From positions 2,066,501 to 2,130,500 of the forward strand of contig NC_011420.2 in NCBI RefSeq assembly GCF_000016185.1: a stretch of 64,000 nucleotides of DNA, given 5' to 3'. Positions 27,087 through 38,502 of the stretch are shown here, piece after piece. A program made the translations under genes and the position numbers. The stretch comes from Rhodospirillum centenum SW (lineage in GTDB: Bacteria; Pseudomonadota; Alphaproteobacteria; Azospirillales; Azospirillaceae). Below the pieces are notes generated by a model that was not told the DNA's origin, searched no databases, and saw only the letters and a list, made by a program, of their open reading frames with translations. The stretch's first letter is position 1. Each line of letters starts with the position of its first letter.

Positions 27087-30000
27087 TCAGCCTGCCTGTT
27101 CGGCGGGCACGACGAAGCTGTCCATCACCTTCTTGACGCCCGTGGCGTCGAACTTGATCTCCAGCTTGTCGTTCTCCACGGCCACCACGGTGCCGTAACC
27201 GAATTTCTGGTGGAAGACGCGGGAGCCCGGATTGAAGGGCCGGTCGGGGCGGGAGCGCGGCGCCACCTGACAGGCGGTGCCCTCGATCACCCGGCCGCGC
27301 GCCGGCGCCTGCGCCGCCTGCCGGCCCATGCGGTTGAAGCGGTCGCCGAAACCGGACCAGCCGCCGCCCGCCGATGCCCCCCCGAACCCGCCGGAGCCGA
27401 ATCCGCCGGACCCGAAGCCGGCGCCGCCGATGCCGGGGGCGTTCTCCACCTCGACATGCTCGGCCGGCAGCTCGTCCACGAAGCGCGACGGCAGGGAGGT
27501 CGCCCAGGAGCCGTGGATGCGCCGGTTGGCGGCGTGGCTGACATGGACGCGGATGCGGCCGCGGGTGATGCCGACATAGGCCAGCCGCCGCTCCTCCTCC
27601 AGCCCGGCGATGCCGTTCTCGTCCAGCGTCCGCTGCGAGGGGAACAGCCCCTCCTCCCAGCCGGGCAGGAAGACGACATCGAACTCCAGCCCCTTGGCGC
27701 CGTGCAGGGTCATCAGGCTGACCTGCTCCAGCCCGGACGCCTCGGCATTGTCCATCACCAGGGCGACGTGCTCCAGGAACCCGGTCAGGTTCTCGAACTC
27801 GCCCATGGCGTTGATCAGTTCCTTCAGGTTCTCCAGCCGGCCCGGCGCCTCGGGCGACTTGTCCTGCTGCCACATGCGGGTGTAGCCGCTCTCGTCCAGG
27901 ATGGCCTGGGCCAGATCGGTGTGGGGCGTGCGGTCGATCTGGCCGCGCCAGCGCGCGATGTCCTCCATCAGGGCGCGCAGGGTGCTGCGGACCTTGCCGC
28001 GCAGCTCGTCCGTCTCCGTCAGCCGCCAGGTGGCCTCGGCCAGCGAAACGCCCAGCGTGCGCGCGGCGACGTAGAGCTGGCGCAGCGTGGCGTCGCCGAT
28101 GCCGCGCTTGGGCACGTTGATGATGCGCTCGAAGGCCAGATCGTCGTCGGGCTGGGCGACGATGCGCAGATAGGCCAGGGCGTCGCGGATCTCCTGCCGC
28201 TCGTAGAAGCGCGGGCCGCCGATCACCCGGTAGGGCAGGCCCAGGGTGATGAAGCGCTCCTCGAACTCGCGGGTCTGGAAGCCGGCGCGCACCAGCACCG
28301 CCATCTGGCCGAGCGACAGGCCCTTGCGTTGCAGCGCCTCGATCTCGTCCCCGACCCAGCGCGCCTCCTCCTCCGCGTCCCAGAGGCCGCGGACCCGCAC
28401 CTTCTCGCCGCCGTCCACCTCGGTCCAGAGCTGCTTGCCCAGCCGGCCCTGGTTGTTGGCGATGATGCCGTGCGCCGCCCCCAGGATGTGCGCGGTGGAG
28501 CGGTAGTTCTGCTCCAGCCGGATCACGCGGGCGCCGGTGAAATCGTGGTCGAAGCGCAGGATGTTCCCCACCTCCGCCCCGCGCCAGCCGTAGATCGAAT
28601 TGTGGGTGATGATGCCGTTGGCGATGAAGTTGTGGGTCCGGCTGACGTCGATGTCATGGACGGTCGCCACCCCCGGTTCCGTCCTCACGGAACGGACGAT
28701 GGCGAGCCCGCCATCGGCCCGGAACATCGCCATCCCAGGCCGGACGGAACCGGCCGGGATCATCGGGAGGCTCGACCGGACGCGCGCCGGCGCGGGCGCC
28801 GCTGTCAGCAATTCGCCATCGTCCGGCGCCGGGCCAGGGTCCAGGTCGGTCCCGGCCTCCCCGCCAGCCCCGAAGCGACCGAACTGAACGAGGGCCACGT
28901 CACCGTCGAAGGCCCGCCGGATCTGCTCGACCGTTGCCATGATGCGTCCGAGGTCGGCCATGGCCGTCTCGTACCGCCAGCCCGGATTGCTCTTCTTGGA
29001 CGGGCGGATCGAAAGCCCGAGCGAGGCCAGGACGGCCGCGTCGTCCGGGTCGCTGCCGATGACCGAGATACGGTGGAGAGCCGCCGCGGCCCGGTTGTCG
29101 CCACAGAGCGTCACGGTCACGTTCCGCCGCCGGCCCGTATGGGCCTGCGGCCGGTAATGGGGATAGTCCCGGGAAAGGCCGAAGCGGGTGAGCACCGCCT
29201 CCCCGGCCGTCTCCGTCGGCCGCTCCTTGAACAGACGGTCCAGAATCGACTGGTCGTGGACGAGGCCGGCGGTCGATCCGCCCTTGCGGGCGACGAACGG
29301 GAAGGTCGGGATTCCGTAATCCAGCGAGAGGGTGTATTCGAGGAACCGGGCCTCGTTCTCGGAACCGTGGACCGCCAGGACCCAGACCGCGTCGGCATGC
29401 TCCTGCCGGCACCGCAGTTCATAGCCCAGAACGGGCTCGATCCTGGCGCGGGTGTAGGTCTGCGAGGTGCCCAGCCGGAAACCGTACCCCCGCTTGTGCA
29501 TGAGATAGGTGAAGTAGAGCTGCGGCGTGACGCCGAGCCGGTAACCGGCGAAATGCCGGTGCTCCGGCGTGCTGACGAGCCGTGTTCCGTCCTCCAGTTC
29601 CACCGTCACCAGATCGCCGCTGTAGCTCCGCGCATAGGTGCGGGAGACGACGGAAGCGCCGCACGCCCCGCCCCCCCGGGCCGACAGGACGGCATCCCCG
29701 GCCCCCACGGTCTCGATGGGCCGTTCGCTCCCGTCCGCCATGCGGATCAGCGTTCCCGCCACAAGGCACTGGTCGTCATCCCCGACGCAGCAGATGTTCC
29801 GGTGCGCCTGGGCCAGCAGGCGGAGCCAGAGGTACTGGGCGACGTTGGTGTCCTGGTACTCGTCCACCAGGATGTAGCGGAAGCGGTCCTGATACTCCCG
29901 CAGGACGTCGTTGTGCTTCTGGAACAGGGCGATGTTGTGCAGCAGCAGGTCGCCGAAGTCGCAGGCGTTCAGGCTCAGCAGCCGGTCCTGGTACTGGCGG

Positions 30001-30623
30001 TAGAGGTCGATCAGGCGGCCGCCGGCCATGTCGCCGGCATCCTCGCGCTTCAGCCGGTCGGGGGTCAGCGCCTTGTCCTTCCAGCGCTCGATGGCGCCCA
30101 GCAGGACGCGCGCCGGCCATTTCTTGGAGTCGATGTTCTCCGCCTCCATGAGCTGCTTCAGCAGGCGGATCTGGTCGTCGGTGTCCAGGATGGTGAAGCT
30201 GGGCTTCAGCCCGACCAGTTCGGCATGGCGGCGCAGGATGCGCGCGGCGAGCGCGTGGAAGGTGCCCATCCACCAGCCCTCGGTGGGCACGCCGACCAGC
30301 GCCTCCACGCGCTCGCGCATCTCCCGCGCGGCCTTGTTGGTGAAGGTCACCGTCAGGATGTTCCACGGGCCGGCCCGGCGCGTCACCAGCAGGTGGGCCA
30401 GCCGGGTGGTCAGGACCCGGGTCTTGCCGGTTCCCGCCCCCGCCAGCACCAGCACCGGCCCGTCCAGCGCCTCCACCGCCTCGCGCTGCGCCGGGTTCAG
30501 GCCGGCGAGATAGGCCGGCTCGGCACCGGCTGCGGGCACGGGAACGGAGGCGGGCGTCGTCGCGGACGGCGCCGTGCTGGCAGGCCGGCCGGTCGGGGGC
30601 GGATCGGAGAAGAGGTCGCTCAT
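27087..30623 (-). CDS. uvrD: UvrD/PcrA-type ATP-dependent DNA helicase containing an intein
   Basis: This is a superfamily 1A 3'-5' DNA helicase for nucleotide-excision and mismatch repair and replication-conflict removal. The 1,178-residue precursor would give a 788-residue mature helicase after splicing, the normal size. Motifs include LNPAQREAVEALDGPVLVLAGAGTGKTRVLTTRLAHL (Walker A, Lys67), FRYILVDEYQDTNVAQYLWLRLLA (motif II) and CCVGDDDQ-SIYGWRGAEV (motif III, interrupted by the intein between Gln and Ser). Further on come LEQNYRSTAHIL, VSLMTLHGAKGLEFDVVFLPGWEEGLFPS and ERRLAYVGITRGR. The C-terminus has the PcrA/UvrD Tudor-like tail (GSRVFHQKFGYGTVVAVENDKLEIKFD) after a Gly-rich linker. 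The ATG at 30623 gives the family-like MSDLF start. The upstream frame extension overlaps the promoter region. Confidence 0.95.
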   Translation of the reverse strand: MSDLFSDPPPTGRPASTAPSATTPASVPVPAAGAEPAYLAGLNPAQREAVEALDGPVLVLAGAGTGKTRVLTTRLAHLLVTRRAGPWNILTVTFTNKAAREMRERVEALVGVPTEGWWMGTFHALAARILRRHAELVGLKPSFTILDTDDQIRLLKQLMEAENIDSKKWPARVLLGAIERWKDKALTPDRLKREDAGDMAGGRLIDLYRQYQDRLLSLNACDFGDLLLHNIALFQKHNDVLREYQDRFRYILVDEYQDTNVAQYLWLRLLAQAHRNICCVGDDDQCLVAGTLIRMADGSERPIETVGAGDAVLSARGGGACGASVVSRTYARSYSGDLVTVELEDGTRLVSTPEHRHFAGYRLGVTPQLYFTYLMHKRGYGFRLGTSQTYTRARIEPVLGYELRCRQEHADAVWVLAVHGSENEARFLEYTLSLDYGIPTFPFVARKGGSTAGLVHDQSILDRLFKERPTETAGEAVLTRFGLSRDYPHYRPQAHTGRRRNVTVTLCGDNRAAAALHRISVIGSDPDDAAVLASLGLSIRPSKKSNPGWRYETAMADLGRIMATVEQIRRAFDGDVALVQFGRFGAGGEAGTDLDPGPAPDDGELLTAAPAPARVRSSLPMIPAGSVRPGMAMFRADGGLAIVRSVRTEPGVATVHDIDVSRTHNFIANGIITHNSIYGWRGAEVGNILRFDHDFTGARVIRLEQNYRSTAHILGAAHGIIANNQGRLGKQLWTEVDGGEKVRVRGLWDAEEEARWVGDEIEALQRKGLSLGQMAVLVRAGFQTREFEERFITLGLPYRVIGGPRFYERQEIRDALAYLRIVAQPDDDLAFERIINVPKRGIGDATLRQLYVAARTLGVSLAEATWRLTETDELRGKVRSTLRALMEDIARWRGQIDRTPHTDLAQAILDESGYTRMWQQDKSPEAPGRLENLKELINAMGEFENLTGFLEHVALVMDNAEASGLEQVSLMTLHGAKGLEFDVVFLPGWEEGLFPSQRTLDENGIAGLEEERRLAYVGITRGRIRVHVSHAANRRIHGSWATSLPSRFVDELPAEHVEVENAPGIGGAGFGSGGFGSGGFGGASAGGGWSGFGDRFNRMGRQAAQAPARGRVIEGTACQVAPRSRPDRPFNPGSRVFHQKFGYGTVVAVENDKLEIKFDATGVKKVMDSFVVPAEQAG
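28599..29768 (-). other. Intein in the UvrD/PcrA helicase (390 residues)
   Basis: This in-frame protein-splicing element spans residues 286-675 of the precursor. It begins with Cys (CLVAGTLIRMADGSERPIETV, block A) and has the block B histidine in LVSTPEHRHF (residues 350-357). Block F is VHDIDVSRTHNFIANG, and it ends with ITHN (His674, Asn675) followed by the +1 Ser of the extein. All residues expected for class 1 splicing are therefore present. The roughly 250-residue central region (with VWVLAVHGSENEARFLEYTLSLDYGIPTFPFV and ASLGLSIRPSKKSNPGWRY) is larger than a mini-intein linker. It may be a homing-endonuclease-related or decayed domain, but I see no clear LAGLIDADG dodecapeptide. The insertion lies in motif III, where helicase activity would need exact splicing. 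Confidence 0.92.
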
Positions 30624-30834
30624 GCGGGAACATATACAGCACAGGGCCGGGAGCGTCTTCCCCCGAGGCCCCCGAGACACCCTGTCGCCCTGTCTGCCGG
30701 CTTCCCCCCGCACCGGACGGGATGCCGGCTCCCTCCCCGACCTTTGCGCAGGGCGCCCCTACCGTGCGAGAACATTGCAGAACGCCCGCCGGAATGGAAA
30801 GATGCGCGGCCACGCAGGCTCCAGGAGTGAACCG

Positions 30835-31194
30835 ATGCCCGTTCGGCTGTCCGACCCCGCGACGCTGGAGGCGATCCGCATCCTTGCCGACGTGCTGGAC
30901 GAGATCGCGGGTCCCGAGAAGCTGGAATGCCTGATGGCGGCGAACGCGCTGCGCCAGGTGCTGGAAACCCAGTCGGAGACCGCCCTGAACTTCGCCCGGC
31001 AGGCGTTCGAATCGCTGGACCCGCAGGTGCGCCGCCAGATCCAGACGGACGCCACGGACAGCGCCGTCCGGGTGATGCAGGAGACGCGCAAGGCCCGCGC
31101 CTCCGGTGCCATGCCCAAGCGCCCGCCGGGACCGAGCAGCCCCTTCCTGGATGCCATCAACAGCGGCGGCATGAAGACCGAACGCAAGTGGTGA
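30835..31194 (+). CDS. Hypothetical protein, 119 residues
   Basis: I do not recognise this small, mostly helical soluble protein. The N-terminal two thirds are amphipathic (LSDPATLEAIRILADVLDEIAGPEKLECLMAANALRQVLETQSETALNFARQAFESLDPQVRRQIQTDATDSAVRVMQETRKAR), followed by a basic, Pro/Ser-rich tail ending MKTERKW. An AGGAG ribosome-binding site lies eight bases before the ATG. Base composition and codon use fit the neighbours. It is divergent from uvrD, with about 210 bases between the starts, and convergent with the diguanylate cyclase. The clean RBS and helical heptad-like pattern support a real gene. Confidence 0.72.
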   Translation: MPVRLSDPATLEAIRILADVLDEIAGPEKLECLMAANALRQVLETQSETALNFARQAFESLDPQVRRQIQTDATDSAVRVMQETRKARASGAMPKRPPGPSSPFLDAINSGGMKTERKW

Positions 31195-31272
31195 GCGCCC
31201 CGATGCCGTGCGGCGGCTGAGGGCCGTGCGGCGGCTGATCGGCAGCGGCGCGCCGTCAACGGCGTCCGGCGC

Positions 31273-32439
31273 TCAGCGTGTCCCGGTGGCCCTGCCCTGG
31301 GACGCCGCCCCCTTCTCCGGCCCGGCCCTGCCGGGAACCTGCGGGTCGGGCGCGGCGACATCCTCCGGCGGCTGGGCGGCGAAGTCCGCCGCATCCGCCA
31401 CCACCCGGTTGCGCCCACCCGCCTTGGCGGCATAGAGCGCGGCATCCGCCCGCTGCACGAAGGCGGCCAGCGTCTCCCCCGGCCGGTAGATGGCAACGCC
31501 CGCCGACAGCGTGATGCTGCCCATCGATTCGCCCGAGGTGCGCTTGACGATCTGGCGGCCGGCGGTGGCGCGGCGGATGCGCTCGGCCACGGAGACGCCG
31601 GCGGTCAGCGGCGTGTCCGGCATCACCAGCGCGAACTCCTCCCCGCCGAAGCGGGACGGCGTGTCGCTGCCGCGCACGCTGTCCGCCAGGGTTCGGGCGA
31701 CCAGACGCAGCACCTGATCGCCGGCGACATGGCCGTGGGTGTCGTTGAAGAGCTTGAAGCGGTCGATGTCGATCATCGCCAGCGCCAGCGGCCGGCCCGA
31801 TTCCATCGCCTGCCCGGCGGCGGCGCGCAGCACCTGGTCGAAGCGCTTGCGGTTGGCGATGCCAGTCAGCGCGTCCGTCAGCGCCTCCTGCCGGACCACG
31901 GCCAGATCGTGGCGCATCGACTCGATCTGCACGGCGCTTTCGGAAAGCTGCGCCTCCAGCGCCTGGTTGTTGCGGGCCATCCGCGCCGTCTCGTCCGCGA
32001 CGGAGCGGACCAGCGCCTTGAGCTGCTCCAGCGTCGCGGCGAGGTCGAGCTGCCCGCGGGCGGTCGCCAGGACATCGTGGTAGCGGCCGACATCGGCCCC
32101 GGCCTCGCGCAGGGCGGCCATCACCGATTCGAGGGCGGAGCCCAGCTTCTCGCTGGCGACATGGACGGCGTCGTGCTCCGCCTCCATCCCGAAGAAGCGC
32201 TCGTAGAGGTCGGCGCAGTGCGCCTCCCCCACCTGGGCCTGATTCGTTTCGAGGATGTCGATGGCCCGGCTGAGCGCGGGGAAGCGGCCGCTGAAATGGG
32301 CGTACCAGACCGTGTAGTGCTCCGGCGTGGGGGCCACGCCGTTTGCCCGGAGGCGCTCCAGCGCCGCCGCAGAGAGCTGCGCCGCCACTTCCTTCGTTTC
32401 CGCGAACAGCACGTCAGCGTCCCCCCGCCCCGGCCGCAT
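31273..32439 (-). CDS. Diguanylate cyclase (GGDEF domain protein)
   Basis: The enzyme makes the second messenger cyclic di-GMP from two GTP. The protein is 388 residues long and soluble. A roughly 180-residue N-terminal helical region (VLFAETKEVAAQLSAAALERLRANGVAPTPEHYTVWYAHFSGR) ends in a coiled coil (LARNNQ/LEAQLSESAVQIES). It leads into the GGDEF domain starting ALTDALTGIANRKRFD. The active-site motif is GGEEF (residues 265-269), and an intact inhibitory RxxD site (RGSD) stands five residues before it, so product inhibition is expected. The last 40 residues are disordered. The start at 32439 is provisional. The frame is open further upstream, but an AT-richer, promoter-like patch (32494-32525) lies there. 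The N-terminal domain type, common with GGDEF in alphaproteobacteria, has no known ligand. Confidence 0.93.
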   Translation of the reverse strand: MRPGRGDADVLFAETKEVAAQLSAAALERLRANGVAPTPEHYTVWYAHFSGRFPALSRAIDILETNQAQVGEAHCADLYERFFGMEAEHDAVHVASEKLGSALESVMAALREAGADVGRYHDVLATARGQLDLAATLEQLKALVRSVADETARMARNNQALEAQLSESAVQIESMRHDLAVVRQEALTDALTGIANRKRFDQVLRAAAGQAMESGRPLALAMIDIDRFKLFNDTHGHVAGDQVLRLVARTLADSVRGSDTPSRFGGEEFALVMPDTPLTAGVSVAERIRRATAGRQIVKRTSGESMGSITLSAGVAIYRPGETLAAFVQRADAALYAAKAGGRNRVVADAADFAAQPPEDVAAPDPQVPGRAGPEKGAASQGRATGTR

Positions 32440-32587
32440 GGCCGGACCCACGCAGGATACGGCGCTGCCCCACGCCCGCCAAGCCTGCGGCGGTATAATC
32501 CGACGTTTGTGTTTTAAGAGTCGTAACGGGGGGTATGCCCCGACCCCGCGACAGGTCGGCGCTGTCCGCTGTGCGGGGAAGCGGGGC

Positions 32588-33103
32588 TCAGTTGCACTGG
32601 CCCACGGAAGGCGCGGCGCAGACCCGCCTGCCGTCGATCCAGAGCGCCCCCGACAGATCGGCATTGCGCAGATCCGCCCCGTCCAGCCGGGCATCCGTCA
32701 GGTCCGCCTTCGTGAGATCGGCGTTCACCAGCTTGGCGTTGCGCAGATCCGCCCCCTTCAGCGACGCCCCCGCCAGCACGGCGCGGGTGAAGTCGGCCTC
32801 GATGAAGCGGGCGCCGTCCAGCGTCACACCGCCCATCCGGGCGCTGACGAACTTCGCCCGGTAGGCGTCGGCGCCGGCCAGGGTGGCGCCGGTCAGATCA
32901 GAACGCTGGAACGTCGCCTCCCGCAGCATGGCGCGGGAGAGATCGACGCTGCGAAGATCGCGTCCGTCATGATAGCAGCGCCGCCAGTTCACCTCCGGCA
33001 TCGCCGGGTCCGTGCAGGCGGCCTGCGCCGCCGACGGCAGGGCCGTCAGCAGCAGGATCGGGACCAGAAGGCGGAGAAAGGGGGACAGGCGGGCGGGAAC
33101 CAT
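32588..33103 (-). CDS. Exported pentapeptide-repeat protein
   Basis: This 171-residue protein has a signal peptide (MVPARLSPFLRLLVPILLLTALPSAAQA) followed by a Cys-containing segment (ACTDPAMPEVNWRRCYHDGRDL). About 15 pentapeptide repeats of the A(D/N)LxX type follow (for example SDLTGATLAGADAYRAKF and GADLRNAKLVNADLTKADLTDARLDGADLRNADLSGA), forming a right-handed quadrilateral beta-helix. The mature protein is probably periplasmic. Two more Cys near the C-terminus (VCAAPSVGQC) could form disulfides. The function of exported pentapeptide proteins is generally unknown. The ATG at 33103 is used because it begins the signal peptide. Its promoter lies back to back with the metH operator region. 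Confidence 0.88.
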   Translation of the reverse strand: MVPARLSPFLRLLVPILLLTALPSAAQAACTDPAMPEVNWRRCYHDGRDLRSVDLSRAMLREATFQRSDLTGATLAGADAYRAKFVSARMGGVTLDGARFIEADFTRAVLAGASLKGADLRNAKLVNADLTKADLTDARLDGADLRNADLSGALWIDGRRVCAAPSVGQCN

Positions 33104-33173
33104 GGCGCAAGAGATAGTGTGTCCGGCCGCCCAAGCCAACCGGAACCCGCCCAGGACAGGAAATTTCCGGAAC

Positions 33174-33193
33174 ACATAAAGATATCTTTATGT
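33174..33193. promoter_or_regulatory. SahR-type operator upstream of metH part 1
   Basis: A 20-bp perfect palindrome, ACATAAAGATATCTTTATGT, lies 95 bases before the metH part 1 start. Its 18-bp core is identical to the one at 44088-44105 upstream of the ArsR-methyltransferase/metF operon. The core matches the type of motif described for SahR, the S-adenosylhomocysteine-responsive ArsR regulator of methionine genes in Proteobacteria. Confidence 0.85.
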
Positions 33194-33287
33194 TTGCATG
33201 TCCCGATCCGGGCCTGTATGAAAAGCAGACGTGCCCAGTGCGGGCGCCGGCCGGTCCGGCGCCCCGGTTCCGTCGGTGGAGGAGTGG

Positions 33288-34355
33288 ATGACCCGGGAGC
33301 AACGGTTGGCCAAGCTGCGCGGCATCGCCGCACGGCGCATCCTGGTGATCGACGGGGCGATGGGCACGATGATCCAGCGCCACCATCTGGACGAGGCCGG
33401 CTACCGCGGCGAGCGGTTCAAGGACTGGCCGCGCGACGTGAAGGGCAACAACGACCTGCTGAGCCTGACGCGGCCGGACATCATCCGCGACATCCACGCC
33501 CAGTATCTCGCGGCCGGCGCCGACATCATCGAGACGAACACCTTCAACTCCACCTCCATCAGCCTCGCCGACTACGGCATGGAGGCGCTGGCCTACGAGC
33601 TGAACGTGGCCGGCGCCAAGCTGGCACGGGAGGCGGCGGACGCGGCCGAAGCCGCCGACCCGTCCCGCCCCCGCTATGTCGCCGGCGCCCTGGGGCCGAC
33701 CAACCGCACCGCCAGCATCAGCCCGGTGGTGACCGACCCCGGCTTCCGCAACGTGGATTTCGACGAGCTGCGCGGCGCCTATGCCGAGCAGACCCGCGGC
33801 CTGATCGACGGCGGGGCCGACGTCCTGCTGGTCGAAACCGTGTTCGACACGCTGAACGCCAAGGCGGCCCTGTTCGCCGTGGAGGAGGTGCTGGAGGAGC
33901 GCGGCCTGGACCTGCCGGTGATGATCTCCGGCACCATCACGGACCGCTCCGGCCGCACCCTCTCCGGCCAGACGACGGAAGCCTTCTGGAACAGCCTGCG
34001 CCATGTGCGGCCGTTCAGCATCGGGCTGAACTGCGCCCTGGGGGCGGACCTGATGCGCCCCTACGTGCAGGAGCTGGCGCGCGTGGCGGACGTGCCCGTC
34101 TCCGCCTACCCCAACGCCGGCCTGCCCAACGAGTTCGGCGGCTACGACGAGACGCCGGCGCAGATGGCGCAGTCCCTGCATTCCTGGGCGGCGGACGGGC
34201 TGGTCAACATCGTCGGCGGCTGCTGCGGCACGACGCCGGATCACATCCGCGCCATCGCCGAGGCGGTGAAGGACGTCACCCCGCGCGTGCCGCCGGTGCC
34301 GGACCGGGCGATGCGCCTGTCCGGCCTGGAGCCCTTCACCATGGCGGCGTTCTGA
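33288..34355 (+). CDS. metH: Methionine synthase MetH, part 1 (homocysteine-binding domain)
   Basis: This is the homocysteine S-methyltransferase barrel of cobalamin-dependent methionine synthase, encoded as a separate 355-residue protein. It begins with [55 protein letters not shown]. It carries the three zinc-binding cysteines (NCALG, Cys249; GGCCG, Cys312 and Cys313). The protein ends [13 protein letters not shown], which corresponds to the linker just before the pterin domain in one-piece MetH, so the break falls exactly at a domain border and is not a frameshift. The start at 33288 follows GGAGGAG. The remaining domains are in the gene at 35117-37828. The SahR-type palindrome upstream suggests control by SAH/homocysteine status. 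Confidence 0.94.
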   Translation: MTREQRLAKLRGIAARRILVIDGAMGTMIQRHHLDEAGYRGERFKDWPRDVKGNNDLLSLTRPDIIRDIHAQYLAAGADIIETNTFNSTSISLADYGMEALAYELNVAGAKLAREAADAAEAADPSRPRYVAGALGPTNRTASISPVVTDPGFRNVDFDELRGAYAEQTRGLIDGGADVLLVETVFDTLNAKAALFAVEEVLEERGLDLPVMISGTITDRSGRTLSGQTTEAFWNSLRHVRPFSIGLNCALGADLMRPYVQELARVADVPVSAYPNAGLPNEFGGYDETPAQMAQSLHSWAADGLVNIVGGCCGTTPDHIRAIAEAVKDVTPRVPPVPDRAMRLSGLEPFTMAAF

Positions 34356-34367
34356 GCCGATGACGGG

Positions 34368-34781
34368 TCAGTCCGCCCACGGATCGAGGAGGGGGATGCC
34401 GCAGTCCGCGAAATCGCGCGTGTTGCGCGTGGCCAGGGCATGCCCCTGGGCACGGCAGATGCCCGCGATCTGCATGTCCATCAGCCCGACGGTGATCCCC
34501 CTGGAGCGGCGCACCGCCATCAGCCGGCCCGCTTCCTCCGCGGCAACGTCGTCGAACGGCAGGACGCCACCGAGCAGCCCCCGGAGATCGCCGAACCGCC
34601 GCTCCAGCAGCGTCCTGCGGCGCCCGGCCGGTAACCGGCCCAGCCCATGCCGCACTTCAAGGATGGTGATCGCCGTCAGGCAGAGCCCGTCGGGGGGATA
34701 CCTGTCCAGCCAGGCAGCCACGGCCGCATCGGCCCTCTCCGCCATCACGGCGGAGAGGACGTTGGTGTCGAGGACGATCAC
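34368..34781 (-). CDS. PIN-domain toxin (VapC/FitB-like)
   Basis: This predicted ribonuclease toxin of a type II toxin-antitoxin pair has 137 residues. The PIN-domain acidic residues are in place: Asp5 (IVLDTNVLS), Glu42 (TILEVRHGL), Asp102 ([11 protein letters not shown]) and Asp123 (NTRDF). The sequence [23 protein letters not shown] and the C-terminal [19 protein letters not shown] fit the FitB subgroup. It starts with GTG inside the stop codon of the antitoxin gene (GTGA overlap, 34778-34781), the usual arrangement. The pair lies on the opposite strand between the two metH genes and so interrupts what is otherwise a collinear metH locus. Free toxin would be expected to cleave RNA and slow growth, which is family knowledge. 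Confidence 0.92.
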   Translation of the reverse strand: MIVLDTNVLSAVMAERADAAVAAWLDRYPPDGLCLTAITILEVRHGLGRLPAGRRRTLLERRFGDLRGLLGGVLPFDDVAAEEAGRLMAVRRSRGITVGLMDMQIAGICRAQGHALATRNTRDFADCGIPLLDPWAD

Positions 34782-35038
34782 TCACCGGACCTTGCGGCCG
34801 GCGCCGGATCGCTCCTCAGCTCTTCAAGCTCCCCCTCCCGGAAGCCGGTTCCGGAACCGGAGAACAGACGCACGATGCGGGTCCCCGTGGGGAGCGACGG
34901 ATCGTCATCGGGCAGTTCCCGGTCAGCCTGGAGGATCGCCTTCGCCTCTTCCTCCAGGGTCCGCCCATGGGCCGACGCCCTCAGGGAGAGGCGATTGCGG
35001 AGATCTTCATCGATCTCCAGCACGATGCGCGTATCCAT
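34778..35038 (-). CDS. Antitoxin of the VapBC/FitAB type
   Basis: This 86-residue partner of the PIN toxin has an N-terminal ribbon-helix-helix segment ([39 protein letters not shown], FitA-like), which should dimerise, bind the operon promoter and repress it. The C-terminal half ([33 protein letters not shown]) resembles the toxin-inhibiting tail of FitA-like antitoxins, rich in acidic and hydrophobic residues. The ATG at 35038 gives the canonical start. The promoter must lie in the 78 bases up to metH part 2, back to back with that gene's start. Autoregulation is expected from the family. Confidence 0.88.
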   Translation of the reverse strand: MDTRIVLEIDEDLRNRLSLRASAHGRTLEEEAKAILQADRELPDDDPSLPTGTRIVRLFSGSGTGFREGELEELRSDPAPAARSGE

Positions 35039-35116
35039 CGGCACCTCCCTTGCCGGTTGCGTTCCCAATCTAGCACCGCCCCGCCCGCGCCCCAAGGTCA
35101 ACCCCCGAGCCGCCCC

Positions 35117-37828
<2,712 letters not shown>

Positions 37829-37849
37829 GGCGGTCCCCTCAGCGTGCTG

Positions 37850-38476
37850 TCAGTGTGGCCGCGGATTGCCCGTGACCCAGTCGCGCATGCAGTCCATCAG
37901 CTCCGGCACCGGCAGGGCTTCGATGTTGGTGTCGGAGTAGCCGCGGCTGCGCAGCCGGTCATAGGTATCGCCCATGAACTCGTTGAAGCGGCCGAACAGG
38001 GCAGCAGGCCCCGGAACCTGCCGGAGCCCGGCGACGCCGACGAGCCAGTTGCGCACTTCCGTGAGTGCCAGCTCCGGCTCGTTCCGGTGGACCGCGATGT
38101 CGGAATTCGACAGGTCGGAGATGGCCGCCTGGAAGCGGTAGCGCTCGGCCTCCAGGATCAGGCACCGCTTAACGCCGAATTCCGGCGGCCCGAAGAGGCG
38201 ACTGCCCACGTCGAGCCCCAGTTCGAACGGCATGTTGAGGCGGAAGAACTCCCCTTTCCGCCGTGCCTTGAGGCGGGACAGGTCGTGGATGCCGAACCGC
38301 GACTCCCGGATCAGACGGACGATCTTGGCAATCCGGGCTTCGCCGGAATCCAAACTCTCCAGGGCGATCCGGGGAACCAGCCCGAGATCGACGACGCAGA
38401 AGAGGATCGGCCGGAGAAGCGGGAGATATTCGTCGTCGAAGGGACAGTTGATGAAGACGCTGGTCTCGAACGACAT
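37850..38476 (-). CDS. Small FINCPFD-type protein, possible TIR/deoxyribosyltransferase-like fold
   Basis: I recognise the sequence pattern but not a named function. The 208-residue protein starts SVFINCPFDDEYLPLLRPILFCVVDLGLVPRIALESLDSGEARIAKIVRLIRESRFGIHDLSR, then FRLNMPFELGLDVGSRLFG. This beta-strand/NCPFD loop, DSGE and NMPFELG pattern occurs in a widespread family of short uncharacterised proteins. They resemble TIR-like or nucleoside 2-deoxyribosyltransferase-like Rossmann folds, with Glu of MPFELG as a candidate catalytic residue (inference). Related folds cleave NAD or nucleosides in anti-phage defence. It lies 26 bases downstream of a DUF2188 gene on the same strand, so they probably form a two-gene operon. 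It is convergent with metH part 2. Its codon composition is slightly less GC-extreme than its neighbours. Confidence 0.75.
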   Translation of the reverse strand: MSFETSVFINCPFDDEYLPLLRPILFCVVDLGLVPRIALESLDSGEARIAKIVRLIRESRFGIHDLSRLKARRKGEFFRLNMPFELGLDVGSRLFGPPEFGVKRCLILEAERYRFQAAISDLSNSDIAVHRNEPELALTEVRNWLVGVAGLRQVPGPAALFGRFNEFMGDTYDRLRSRGYSDTNIEALPVPELMDCMRDWVTGNPRPH

Positions 38477-38502
38477 GCGCGGCCAGCGGTCCCTGGGGCT
38501 AC

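Noticed and set aside
28599-29768. Intein region as a separate gene or as an assembly insertion
   Set aside because: The frame is continuous with uvrD on both sides, and all splicing residues are in place.
33174-33193. SAM riboswitch upstream of metH
   Set aside because: The only notable structure is a short perfect palindrome identical to a second copy at 44088. It looks like a protein-binding site and lacks the conserved parts of a riboswitch.
33288-34355. Frameshift or assembly error splitting metH
   Set aside because: Both parts have clean ends and starts, the break is exactly in the linker between domains, each has a ribosome-binding site or canonical start, and a full toxin-antitoxin pair lies in between.
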